From NCBI GenBank assembly GCA_021805275.1, contig JAJZFQ010000153.1:1-35659 (forward strand): a stretch of DNA of 35,659 bases, given 5' to 3'. The notes below the pieces were generated by a model, which saw only the letters and a program-made list of their open reading frames with translations, did no database searches and was not told the origin of the DNA. Shown piece by piece: positions 18,490 to 26,530 of this stretch (positions are counted from its first letter, which is position 1; each line of letters opens with the position of its first letter). This DNA is from Pseudomonadota bacterium (lineage in GTDB: Bacteria > Pseudomonadota > Gammaproteobacteria > Steroidobacterales > Steroidobacteraceae). Position numbers and translations under genes: made by a program.

Positions 18490-19551
18490 GTGGCCGAAAT
18501 CGACTCGCTGCTGATCGAGCTCCTGCAGAAGCGCGGCTCGGACCTGCACTTCTTCGCCAGCGAGCCACCGCGCATCCGCCTGTACGGCGAGCTGATGCCG
18601 CTGCGTAACGAGACGCTCGCCCCCGAGCGGGTCAAGCAGATTCTCTACGAGATCATGCCGAAGCTTGCCCAGGAGCGCTTCGAGGCGCACGACGGGGCGG
18701 ACTTCGCCTACACCATCCCGGAGCGCGGTCGCTTCCGCGTGAACGTGCTGCGCCAGCTGAACGGCATGGGCGCGGTGCTACGCGCCATTCCCTCCAGGGC
18801 GCTCACGCTCGAGGAACTCGGCATGCCTCCCGCGGTGACCCAGCTGTGCCGGGCCAACAACGGCCTGGTCCTGGTCACCGGCAAGACCGGCTCGGGCAAG
18901 TCGACCACGCTCGCGGCCATGATCGACGACATCAACACGCGCGAGAAGGGCCACATCCTCACCATCGAGGACCCGATCGAGTTCGTGCACCAGCGCAAGA
19001 GCTGCCTGATCAGCCAGCGCGAGATCGGCGTGCACAGCTCGAGCTTCGCCGCGGCGCTGCATTCGGCGCTGCGCGAGGATCCGGACGTCATCCTGGTCGG
19101 CGAATTGCGTGACCTGGAGACCATGAGCATCGCGGTGACCGCCGCCGAGACCGGCATCCTGGTGATGGGCACGCTGCACACCAACGGGGCGGCCCAGACG
19201 GTCGACCGCATGGTCAACGTGTTCCCGTCCGACAAGCAATCGCACGTGCGCGCCATGCTGTCCACCTCGCTGCGCGGGGTGATCTCCCAGCAGCTGCTGC
19301 AGAAGACCGACCGCCAGGGCCGGGTGGCGGCGCTCGAGATCCTGATCAACACCCCGGCGGCGGCGAGCCTGATCCGCCAGGGCAAGCTCGACCAGCTGGA
19401 GAACACCATGCAGGCCGGCGCCCAGTTCGGCATGCGCACCATGGACTCGGCGATTCAACAGCTGCTCGAGCAGCGGCTGGTCAGCCCGCGCGAGGCCTAC
19501 AATAAGGCCATCAACAAGTCGCGCTTCGAGGCTCTGAAGGACACCGGCTGA
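18490..19551 (+). CDS. PilT/PilU family type IV pilus retraction ATPase (second copy)
   Basis: A 353-residue ATPase starting with GTG at 18490, preceded by GAGGAG that overlaps the stop of the first copy. Motifs sit at the same residue numbers as in that copy: Walker A GKTGSGKST (131-139), TIEDPIE (158-164), ILVGELRD (201-208) and TGILVMGTLH (221-230), where the first His of the usual TGH is Ile. The two proteins are colinear without gaps over the first 230 residues, as expected for an old tandem duplication. The C-terminal end has TPAAASLIRQGKLDQLENTM, closer to the PilU/PilT consensus than the first copy. Classical PilU is longer with a different C-terminus, so PilU identity is uncertain. 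A mixed or paired motor with the first copy is likely. Confidence 0.85.
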   Translation: MAEIDSLLIELLQKRGSDLHFFASEPPRIRLYGELMPLRNETLAPERVKQILYEIMPKLAQERFEAHDGADFAYTIPERGRFRVNVLRQLNGMGAVLRAIPSRALTLEELGMPPAVTQLCRANNGLVLVTGKTGSGKSTTLAAMIDDINTREKGHILTIEDPIEFVHQRKSCLISQREIGVHSSSFAAALHSALREDPDVILVGELRDLETMSIAVTAAETGILVMGTLHTNGAAQTVDRMVNVFPSDKQSHVRAMLSTSLRGVISQQLLQKTDRQGRVAALEILINTPAAASLIRQGKLDQLENTMQAGAQFGMRTMDSAIQQLLEQRLVSPREAYNKAINKSRFEALKDTG

Positions 19552-19598
19552 GACTCGCGGGGGTGTCTCGGCCGGTCCGCTCCCGGTAGACTTGCCGG

Positions 19599-21677
19599 AT
19601 GAGCGAGACATTCTTCGTCACCACCGCCCTGCCCTACGCCAACGGCCCGTTCCACATCGGGCACATCATGGAGTACATCCAGGCCGACATCTGGGTGCGC
19701 TTCGAGCGTATGCAGGGCAAGCAGGTGCATTTCGTCGGCGCCGACGATGCGCACGGCGCGCCCATCATGCTCAAGGCCGAAGCCGAGCACGTGAGCCCCG
19801 AGGCGCTCGTGGCGCAGGTGGCTGGCGGCCGGGCGCGCTACCTGGACGGCTTTCACATCGCCTTCGATCATTGGCACTCGACCCACTCCCCCGAGAATAC
19901 CGCGCTCTCGCAGGACATCTACCGGCGGCTGCGGGCGGCCGGCCTGATTTACGCCCGGCCCGTCGAGCAGTTCTTCGATCCGCTCAAGGGCATGTTCCTG
20001 GCCGACCGCTACGTCAAGGGCGAGTGCCCCAAGTGCCACGCCAAGGACCAGTACGGGGACGCCTGCGAGGTCTGCGGCAGCGTGTATGCGCCGACCGAGC
20101 TGATCGAGCCGTACTCGGCGCTCACCGGCGCCCGGCCGGTGCTGAAGAGCTCGGAGCACTTCTTCTTCAAGCTCTCCGACCCGCGCTGCGTGAATTTCCT
20201 TCAGGAGTGGCTCGGGGCCGCCGGCCACGTGCAGCCGCAGGTCGCCAACAAGGCGCGCGAGTGGCTGGCGGGCAAGGGCGAGCAGGCGCTCGGGGACTGG
20301 GACATCTCGCGCGATGCACCGTACTTCGGCATCCCGATCCCGGATGCGCCCGGCAAGTTCTTCTACGTCTGGCTGGATGCGCCGATCGGCTATCTCGCCG
20401 CGCTGAAGAGCTACTTCGAGAGCGGCAAGGCACGCGCGCGCGGCGAGACGCGCACGTTCGAGGCCTTCCTCGCCGCCCCCGACACACGCCAGGTGCACTT
20501 CATCGGCAAGGACATCATCTACTTCCACACGCTGTTCTGGCCGGCCATGCTGCACTTTGCGGGTGCCCCGTTCCGGGCTCCCGACAACGTGCACGTGCAC
20601 GGCTTCATCACCGTTTCGGGCGAGAAGATGTCCAAGTCGCGCGGCACCGGCATCAGTCCGCTGCGCTATCTTGAGCTCGGCATGAACCCCGAGTGGCTGC
20701 GCTACTACATCGCCGCGAAGCTCAATGCCAACGTCGAGGACCTGGACTTCAACCCCGCGGACTTCGCCGCCCGGGTCAACAGCGATCTGATCGGCAAGTA
20801 CGTCAACATCGCGAGCCGCGCGGCCAATTTCATCACTCGCCACTTCGGCGGCGCGCTCGATTACCCGCAGGGCGTCGCGCCGCTCACGGAACGCGCCGGC
20901 GAGGTGCTCGAGCGGGTCCGCGCCAGTTACACCGCGCGGGAATTCGGCCGCGCGATGCGCGAGATCATGGCCTTCGCCGACCGGGTGAACCAGGAGTTCG
21001 ATGCGCGCGAACCGTGGGTGCTCGCCAAGGACCCCGCCCGGCGCGAGGCGCTCAAGGACAGTTGCGCGCAGGCGCTCTACGGCTTCAAGACCCTTACCTG
21101 CCTGCTGGCCCCGGTTCTGCCGGCCGTGGCCGAGCGCGTGGCACGCGAGCTGTTCGGGCTGGAGCGCCCGCTCAGCTTCGCCGACGCGCTCGATCCACCG
21201 CGGCACATCAATCCCTACCAGCATCTCATGACGCGCGTCGATCCGAAGCAGCTCGAGGCGCTGCTCGAGCCGCCCGCCACGCCGGCGGCGCCGGCCGCGC
21301 CCGCCAAAGCACCCGCCGAGCCGCCGGCCCCGGCGAGCGCCGCGGCCGACGCACCGATCTCGATCGAGACGTTCAAGCAGATCGACCTGCGCGTGGCGCG
21401 CATCGCATCGGCCGAAGCCGTAGTCGGCGCCGACAAGCTGCTCAAACTCACGCTCGATCTCGGCGGCGAGACCCGCACCGTGTTCGCCGGCATCAAGTCC
21501 GCCTACGATCCGGCCGTCCTCGTCGGGCGCCTGACCGTGATGGTGGCGAACCTCGCGCCGCGCAAGATGAAGTTCGGGCTGTCCGAGGGCATGGTGCTCG
21601 CTGCCAGCGGCGCGGCCGGCGGTCCGTTCCTGCTCAGCCCGGACGCCGGCGCGCTCCCCGGCATGCGCATCAGCTGA
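19599..21677 (+). CDS. metG: Methionyl-tRNA synthetase
   Basis: A 692-residue class I synthetase charging elongator and initiator tRNA-Met. The HIGH motif is residues 19-22 and KMSKS is 343-347. Between them lies the zinc-knuckle region with two CxxC pairs ([18 protein letters not shown]), typical of the E. coli-type enzyme. The anticodon-binding helical domain follows, with the conserved NPxxWR-like start at NPEWLRYY and the ANLKARKMKFG relative [11 protein letters not shown] further on. After an Ala/Pro linker (about 555-585) the C-terminal EMAP-II-like tRNA-binding and dimerisation domain begins ([15 protein letters not shown]). Full length for the long form. It heads the plus-strand run with rnfB-like, nth and DUF1841 genes. 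Confidence 0.97.
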   Translation: MSETFFVTTALPYANGPFHIGHIMEYIQADIWVRFERMQGKQVHFVGADDAHGAPIMLKAEAEHVSPEALVAQVAGGRARYLDGFHIAFDHWHSTHSPENTALSQDIYRRLRAAGLIYARPVEQFFDPLKGMFLADRYVKGECPKCHAKDQYGDACEVCGSVYAPTELIEPYSALTGARPVLKSSEHFFFKLSDPRCVNFLQEWLGAAGHVQPQVANKAREWLAGKGEQALGDWDISRDAPYFGIPIPDAPGKFFYVWLDAPIGYLAALKSYFESGKARARGETRTFEAFLAAPDTRQVHFIGKDIIYFHTLFWPAMLHFAGAPFRAPDNVHVHGFITVSGEKMSKSRGTGISPLRYLELGMNPEWLRYYIAAKLNANVEDLDFNPADFAARVNSDLIGKYVNIASRAANFITRHFGGALDYPQGVAPLTERAGEVLERVRASYTAREFGRAMREIMAFADRVNQEFDAREPWVLAKDPARREALKDSCAQALYGFKTLTCLLAPVLPAVAERVARELFGLERPLSFADALDPPRHINPYQHLMTRVDPKQLEALLEPPATPAAPAAPAKAPAEPPAPASAAADAPISIETFKQIDLRVARIASAEAVVGADKLLKLTLDLGGETRTVFAGIKSAYDPAVLVGRLTVMVANLAPRKMKFGLSEGMVLAASGAAGGPFLLSPDAGALPGMRIS

Positions 21678-21698
21678 AGCAGCCCGCGAGCAAGCCCC

Positions 21699-22247
21699 GT
21701 GAACCAGGCCGAGGCGATCGACGCTCTGCTGCCGCAGACGCAGTGCACGCGGTGCGGCTATGAGGGTTGCCGCCCCTATGCCGAGGCAATCGCGCGTGGG
21801 GCGGCCGAGATCAACCAGTGCCCACCGGGGGGCGCCGCCGTGATCGCGCGGCTCGCCGCCCTCCTCGGGCGCGACTCGCTGCCGCTGAATCCCGCCAACG
21901 GCCTGGAGGGGCCGGCGCAGGTCGCACGCATCGACGAGCAGGCCTGCATCGGGTGCGCCAAGTGCCTGCCACCGTGCCCGGTCGATGCAATCATCGGGGC
22001 ACGCAAGCACATGCACACCGTGCTGGCCGACGAGTGCACCGGGTGCGAGTTGTGCATCGCGCCCTGTCCGGTCGACTGCATCACCCTGGTGCCGCGAGCG
22101 GCGCTGTCGCCCGCGCCCGAGCCGGCGGTCAATCGCGCGCGCTACACGGCGCACACGGCCCGGCTGGCGCGACGCAGCGGCGAGCGGGTGGCGCTGCTCG
22201 CCGCGCGCAAACGTCTGGCGGGCACCCCGCGCCCGCCCGGGGAGTGA
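21699..22247 (+). CDS. RnfB-like ferredoxin, soluble form
   Basis: A 182-residue protein starting with GTG. It contains the RnfB 4Fe-4S domain (C16, C19, C24, C41 in [10 protein letters not shown]...NQC) and two classical 4Fe-4S ferredoxin motifs (C83-C86-C89-C93 and C113-C116-C119-C123). That makes three predicted [4Fe-4S] clusters. RnfB of the Rnf/Rsx membrane complex normally starts with a hydrophobic anchor; this protein begins directly at the cluster domain and has none, and no other Rnf subunit gene lies nearby. It is best read as a soluble electron carrier. It lies 21 bases after metG and five bases before nth, whose product also needs a [4Fe-4S] cluster, so a link to cluster maintenance or redox of Nth is possible but unproven. 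Confidence 0.85.
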   Translation: MNQAEAIDALLPQTQCTRCGYEGCRPYAEAIARGAAEINQCPPGGAAVIARLAALLGRDSLPLNPANGLEGPAQVARIDEQACIGCAKCLPPCPVDAIIGARKHMHTVLADECTGCELCIAPCPVDCITLVPRAALSPAPEPAVNRARYTAHTARLARRSGERVALLAARKRLAGTPRPPGE

Positions 22248-22252
22248 GCGTC

Positions 22253-22939
22253 ATGCACCCGGCCACCCGCCACGCCCTGTTCCGTCGCCTGCGCGAGGCG
22301 AATCCCGAGCCGCGCAGCGAACTCGAATACACGACGCCCTTTGAGCTGCTGGTGGCGGTGATGCTCTCGGCGCACACGACGGACAAGAGCGTCAACGCCG
22401 CCACCGGCAAGCTCTTCCCGATCGCCAACACGCCGCGCGCGCTCGTCGATCTGGGCGTCGAGGGCGTCAAGCCCTACCTGCGCTCCGTCGGCCTATACAA
22501 CACCAAGTCGCAGAATCTCGTCGGGCTCAGCCGCCAGATCCTCGAGCAGCACGACGGACAGGTGCCGCGCGATCGCGCCGCGCTCGAGGCGCTGCCCGGT
22601 GTCGGCCGCAAGACCGCCAACATCATCCTGAACATCGTGTTCGGCCAGGCCGAGATCGCCGTCGATACTCACATCTTCCGCGTGGCCAACCGAACCGGAC
22701 TCGCCCCCGGGCGCACGCCGCTCGCGGTCGAGCGGGCCCTGACCGGCAACACCCCGGAGCCCTTCCGGCGCGATGCGCACCACTGGCTGCTGCTGCACGG
22801 CCGCTACGTGTGCACGGCGCGCGCGCCGCACTGTGCGAGTTGCATCCTGCGGGATCTGTGCGAGTACCCGCAGCAGAGCGGACCGGCCAAACCGCCCGGC
22901 GCTCGAGTGCGGCGCACGGCCCGCCGTGGGGGCGACTGA
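22253..22939 (+). CDS. nth: Endonuclease III
   Basis: A 228-residue DNA glycosylase/AP lyase that removes oxidised pyrimidines. The helix-hairpin-helix LPGVGRKTANIIL carries catalytic K120, and D138 stands in VDTHIFRV, both at the E. coli numbers. The C-terminal [4Fe-4S] cluster motif is C-x6-C-x2-C-x5-C (CTARAPHCASCILRDLC). Compared with E. coli, the base-filling residue Q41 (in SAQATD) is histidine here (SAHTTD), while L81 is kept. A basic tail of about 17 residues is added. The ATG at 22253 is preferred over a GTG three codons upstream because it aligns with E. coli Nth. Confidence 0.95.
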   Translation: MHPATRHALFRRLREANPEPRSELEYTTPFELLVAVMLSAHTTDKSVNAATGKLFPIANTPRALVDLGVEGVKPYLRSVGLYNTKSQNLVGLSRQILEQHDGQVPRDRAALEALPGVGRKTANIILNIVFGQAEIAVDTHIFRVANRTGLAPGRTPLAVERALTGNTPEPFRRDAHHWLLLHGRYVCTARAPHCASCILRDLCEYPQQSGPAKPPGARVRRTARRGGD

Positions 22940-22944
22940 GCGCC

Positions 22945-23373
22945 ATGCCGCTCTTCGCCCAGCACGACCGTGAGCAGCTGCGCCGGATGTACCTCGAGGC
23001 GTGGCGCAAGTACGTGGCACGCCAGCCGCTCGAGCCGCTCGAGGGCCAGATCGCCGCCGTCATCGCCGAGCACCCGGAGTACCTGCCGGTGCTCGAGACG
23101 CCCGCGGCGCTCGAGGCGGATTTCACCCCCGAGGGCGGCCGGGAGAATCCGTTTCTGCACATGGGGCTGCATCTGGCGATCCGCGAGCAGGTGGCGACGG
23201 ACCGGCCGGCCGGCATCGCCCGCATCCACCGAGATCTGGCCGGCAGGCTCGGCGATGCGCACGCCGCCGAGCACGCCATGCTCGAGCGGCTCGCCGAGAC
23301 GCTCTGGGAGGCCCAGCGTCGCGGCGGCCTGCCCGACGAGCAGCGCTACATCGAGCGGTTGCTCACACTCTAG
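22945..23373 (+). CDS. DUF1841 family protein
   Basis: A 142-residue soluble protein beginning MPLFAQHDREQLRRMYLEAWRKY. Typical DUF1841 features are EGQIAAVIAEHPEY, the acidic middle (LEADFTPEGGRENPFLHMGLHLAIREQ) and the helical C-terminus (HAMLERLAETLWEAQRRGGLPDEQRYIERL). Function is unknown; the family is restricted mostly to beta- and gammaproteobacteria and commonly follows nth, as here with a five-base gap. The start at 22945 matches the family start; the longer upstream frame is a shadow of nth. Confidence 0.88.
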   Translation: MPLFAQHDREQLRRMYLEAWRKYVARQPLEPLEGQIAAVIAEHPEYLPVLETPAALEADFTPEGGRENPFLHMGLHLAIREQVATDRPAGIARIHRDLAGRLGDAHAAEHAMLERLAETLWEAQRRGGLPDEQRYIERLLTL

Positions 23374-23444
23374 AGGTCCGCGCATGCGCGCGGCGCGGTG
23401 CGGCTGCTACACTCGGAGCCTCCCCTGCGTACCGAGGACCGGCT

Positions 23445-24758
23445 ATGGACTGGAGTCGCGGGAACAGGACCGCCACCGAGGCGCCCGATGCGGGCGCCGC
23501 AGTCGAGCAACTGCGCAGCGTGCAGCTCGAGCGGCTGCGCTGGTCGTTACAGCATGCCTGGGAGAATGTGCCGCACTACCGGCGCAGCTTCGCTGCCAGC
23601 GGCGTGCAGCCGCAGGACTTGCGCGGCTTGCAGGACCTCGGGCGCTTTCCATTGCTGACCAAGTCGGACTTCCGCGCCAGCTATCCGTTCGGTCTGTTCG
23701 CGGTGCCGCGCGAGCGCGTCGTACGCATCCACACCTCGAGCGGCACGACCGGCAAGCCCACCGTAGTCGGCTACACCGCGCGCGACATCGCCACGTGGGC
23801 CGACCTGATGGGTCGGTGCATCCGCGCCGCCGGGGCGCGCACCGGCGACATCGTCCACATCGCGTACGACTATGGCCTGTTCACCGGCGGGCTGGGATCG
23901 CACTTCGGCGCCGAGCGGCTCGGCTGCACGGTGATCCCGATCTCGAGCGGGCGCAGCGGCTGGCAGGTGGAGCTGATCGAGGACTTCCGGCCCGACATCC
24001 TCATGGCCACCCCCTCCTACGCGCTGCATCTGGCCGAGGCATTCGAGCAGCGCGGGCTGCATGCGCGCGACAGCTCGCTGCGCATCGGCATCTTCGGCGC
24101 CGAGCCGTGGGACGAGGCGACACGCCAGACACTGCAGGAACAGCTGGGACTGGAGGCGTTCGACCTGTACGGCCTCGCCGAGTTGCTCGGTCCGGGCGTC
24201 GCCTGCGAGCGCGCCACGGACCCCGGCGCGCTGACGCTGTGGGAGGACCACTTCTATCCGGAGGTGATCGATCCGCGCACCGGCGCGGTGCTGCCCGAGG
24301 GCGAGCAAGGCGAGCTCGTGCTGACCTCCCTCACCAAGGAGGCGCTGCCGGTGATCCGCTACCGCACACGCGACCTGACGCGCCTGCTGCCCCCGCAGGA
24401 CGGGCCGATGCGGCGCATCGGGCGCATCTCGGCACGCAGCGACGACATGCTGGTCATCCACGGCGTCAATGTGTATCCCTCGCAGCTCGAGGCGTTGATC
24501 GCGCACGCCGGGGGACTCTCGCCGCACTACAAGCTCGAGACGAACCGCAAGGGCCCGCTGGATGACCTGACAGTGCACGTCGAGACGCTGCAGCGCGCAC
24601 ACGACAGCGAGTCGGCCCGCAGCCGTATCGCCGCCGACCTTGCCCGCCGGGTCAAGACTTACGTGGGGGTGAGCATCACGGTCATCGTGCATCGCTCCGG
24701 AACCATCGAGCGGGCGCCCGGCAAGGCGACGCACCTGCCCGCGCGGCACGCCGGCTGA
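23445..24758 (+). CDS. paaK: Phenylacetate--CoA ligase family enzyme
   Basis: A 437-residue AMP-forming acyl-CoA ligase of the PaaK type. PaaK activates phenylacetate to phenylacetyl-CoA at the entry of aerobic phenylacetate degradation. The AMP-binding loop is SSGTTGKPTV (98-107), followed by AYDYGLFTGGLG, GAEPWDEATR, DLYGLAELLGPGVACE and YRTRDLTRL; the C-terminal lid contains GRISARSDDMLVIHGVNVYPS. All match PaaK and length is right (about 430-440). No other paa gene is visible here. The enzyme could therefore serve another aryl acid, since orphan PaaK homologues are common. It follows DUF1841 after 71 bases and converges with lpdA. Confidence 0.83.
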   Translation: MDWSRGNRTATEAPDAGAAVEQLRSVQLERLRWSLQHAWENVPHYRRSFAASGVQPQDLRGLQDLGRFPLLTKSDFRASYPFGLFAVPRERVVRIHTSSGTTGKPTVVGYTARDIATWADLMGRCIRAAGARTGDIVHIAYDYGLFTGGLGSHFGAERLGCTVIPISSGRSGWQVELIEDFRPDILMATPSYALHLAEAFEQRGLHARDSSLRIGIFGAEPWDEATRQTLQEQLGLEAFDLYGLAELLGPGVACERATDPGALTLWEDHFYPEVIDPRTGAVLPEGEQGELVLTSLTKEALPVIRYRTRDLTRLLPPQDGPMRRIGRISARSDDMLVIHGVNVYPSQLEALIAHAGGLSPHYKLETNRKGPLDDLTVHVETLQRAHDSESARSRIAADLARRVKTYVGVSITVIVHRSGTIERAPGKATHLPARHAG

Positions 24759-24772
24759 GCCGGCCGGCGCGC

Positions 24773-26530
24773 TCAGCGCTTCCGCGGCAGATACAGGTCG
24801 GTCAGCGTGCCCTCGTAGGCCTCGGCCGCCGCACCCACGGTCTCCGAGAGGGTCGGGTGTGGATGAATGGTCAGGCCGACATCGGCCGCATCGCAGCCCA
24901 TTTCGATCGCCAGCGCCACTTCGCTGATCAGCTCCCCGGCGTTCGGTCCGACGATACCGCCGCCGAGTACCCGGTGCGTGTCCGGATCGAACAGCAGCTT
25001 CGTCAGACCCTCATCGCGCGCCAGCGACAGCGCCCGGCCGCTCGCGGCCCACGGAAAGACGGTCTTCTCGATTCGCACGCCCTGGCTCTTCGCCGCGGTC
25101 TCCGTCAGCCCCACCCAGGCGATTTCCGGATCGGTGTACGCCACGGAGGGAATGACGCGCGCATCGAACGCGCGCTTCTGCCCCGCAGCCACCTCCGCAG
25201 CCACCTTGGCCTCATGCGTTGCCTTGTGCGCCAGCATCGGTGGGCCGACGATGTCGCCGACCGCAAAGATATGCGGCACATTGGTGCGCAGCTGCCGGTC
25301 GACCGGAATGAAGCCGCGGTCCGTGACATTCACACCGGCCGCCGCGGCGCCGATGCGCTTGCCGTTCGGAGCGCGGCCGACGGCGACCAGGACCCGCTCG
25401 TAAACGGTCGGTGCCGGCGCCTTCTCACCCTCGAAGCTCACCCGCAGCCCCTCGGCGAGGGATTCGACGCGGCTGACGCCGGTTCCGAGCAGGATCTGCT
25501 CGTACCGCGGCCGGATGCGCTTCTCGAGCGGCCGCACCAGATCCGGGTCGCAACCCGGGATGAGCTGCTGCGTCAGCTCCACCACGCTCACCCGGGTGCC
25601 GAGGGCCGCGTACACGCAGGCCATCTCGAGCCCGATGATGCCCCCGCCGATCACCAGCAGCGGACCGGCGAAGGGCGCCAGCTCCAACGCGCCGGTGGAG
25701 TCGAGCACGCGAGGATCCTCGGGAAGACCCGGCAACCGGACCGCCTCGGAGCCCGCCGCGATGATGCATTGCTCGAAGCGGATGCGCTCAACACCCGTCT
25801 CGCTGCGGACCTCGATGACGTTCGGGCCGAGGAAGGTACCAACACCGCGGACGACCTCGACCTTGCGCTGGCGGGCGAGCGCCGTGAGCCCGCCGGTGAG
25901 GCGCCCGACCACCGAGTTCTTCCAGTCGCGCAGCTTGCCGCGGTCGATCCGGGGCTCACCGAAGCTGATCCCGTGGGCGGCCATCTGCGCAGCCTCGTCG
26001 ATCACCTTGGCGGCGTGCAGCAGCGCCTTCGAGGGAATGCACCCGACGTTCAGGCACACCCCGCCCAGGGTGGGCCAGCGCTCCACCAGCGTCACCTTCA
26101 GCCCAAGGTCCGCGGCACGGAAGGCCGCCGAGTACCCGCCCGGGCCTGCGCCGAGCACCAGCAGCTGCGTCGAGCGGTCGTAACCCTCGGTCGGTCCGGA
26201 CGGGCTGGCCGCGGCCGTCGGGGCGCCGGGCGGTGCGGCAGCGGCAGCCGGCGCAGCCGGGTGCACCGTATCAGCCGACGCCGTGACCGGCGCGTCGGCC
26301 TCCAGGCGAACGATGGGCGTGCCCTTGGCTACCTTCTGGCCCGCCTTGACCAGCACCTCCGCGATCACGCCCGCGGCGGTTGCCGGCACGTCCATGGAGG
26401 CCTTGTCGGTCTCCAGGGTGAGCAGCGGGGTGTCGAGTCCGATGCGCTGACCGACCTTGACCAGCACCTCGACCACCGCCACCTCGCTGAAATTCCCGAG
26501 ATCCGGCACCTGCAGCTCGAGGCGGCTCAC
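24773..26530 (-). CDS. lpdA: Dihydrolipoyl dehydrogenase (E3) with N-terminal lipoyl domain
   Basis: A 585-residue flavoprotein that reoxidises dihydrolipoamide and makes NADH in the pyruvate dehydrogenase complex. Residues 1-80 form a lipoyl domain with the modified lysine K43 (LETDKASMD). An Ala/Pro linker (82-115) leads to the FAD-binding LGAGPGGYSA and the redox disulfide C159-x4-C164 (GGVCLNVGCIPSK). The NAD motif is VIGGGIIGLE, and the active-site HPHPTLSE lies near the C-terminus. The lipoyl extension on E3 is known in Neisseria, Ralstonia and relatives. Its ATG overlaps the aceF stop in an ATGA arrangement; it is the last gene of the aceE-aceF-lpdA operon. Confidence 0.96.
   Translation of the reverse strand: MSRLELQVPDLGNFSEVAVVEVLVKVGQRIGLDTPLLTLETDKASMDVPATAAGVIAEVLVKAGQKVAKGTPIVRLEADAPVTASADTVHPAAPAAAAAPPGAPTAAASPSGPTEGYDRSTQLLVLGAGPGGYSAAFRAADLGLKVTLVERWPTLGGVCLNVGCIPSKALLHAAKVIDEAAQMAAHGISFGEPRIDRGKLRDWKNSVVGRLTGGLTALARQRKVEVVRGVGTFLGPNVIEVRSETGVERIRFEQCIIAAGSEAVRLPGLPEDPRVLDSTGALELAPFAGPLLVIGGGIIGLEMACVYAALGTRVSVVELTQQLIPGCDPDLVRPLEKRIRPRYEQILLGTGVSRVESLAEGLRVSFEGEKAPAPTVYERVLVAVGRAPNGKRIGAAAAGVNVTDRGFIPVDRQLRTNVPHIFAVGDIVGPPMLAHKATHEAKVAAEVAAGQKRAFDARVIPSVAYTDPEIAWVGLTETAAKSQGVRIEKTVFPWAASGRALSLARDEGLTKLLFDPDTHRVLGGGIVGPNAGELISEVALAIEMGCDAADVGLTIHPHPTLSETVGAAAEAYEGTLTDLYLPRKR

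Noticed and set aside
19497..22154. 885-codon open frame opposite metG and the RnfB-like gene
   Set aside because: It is antisense to clearly conserved genes, is full of Arg/His/Gly/Asp runs without any domain, and such long frames are expected opposite GC-rich genes.
24750..24764. GCCGGC-TGA-GCCGGC palindrome at the paaK stop as a terminator
   Set aside because: Stem of six with a three-base loop, no T run, and such palindromes are frequent at this GC content.
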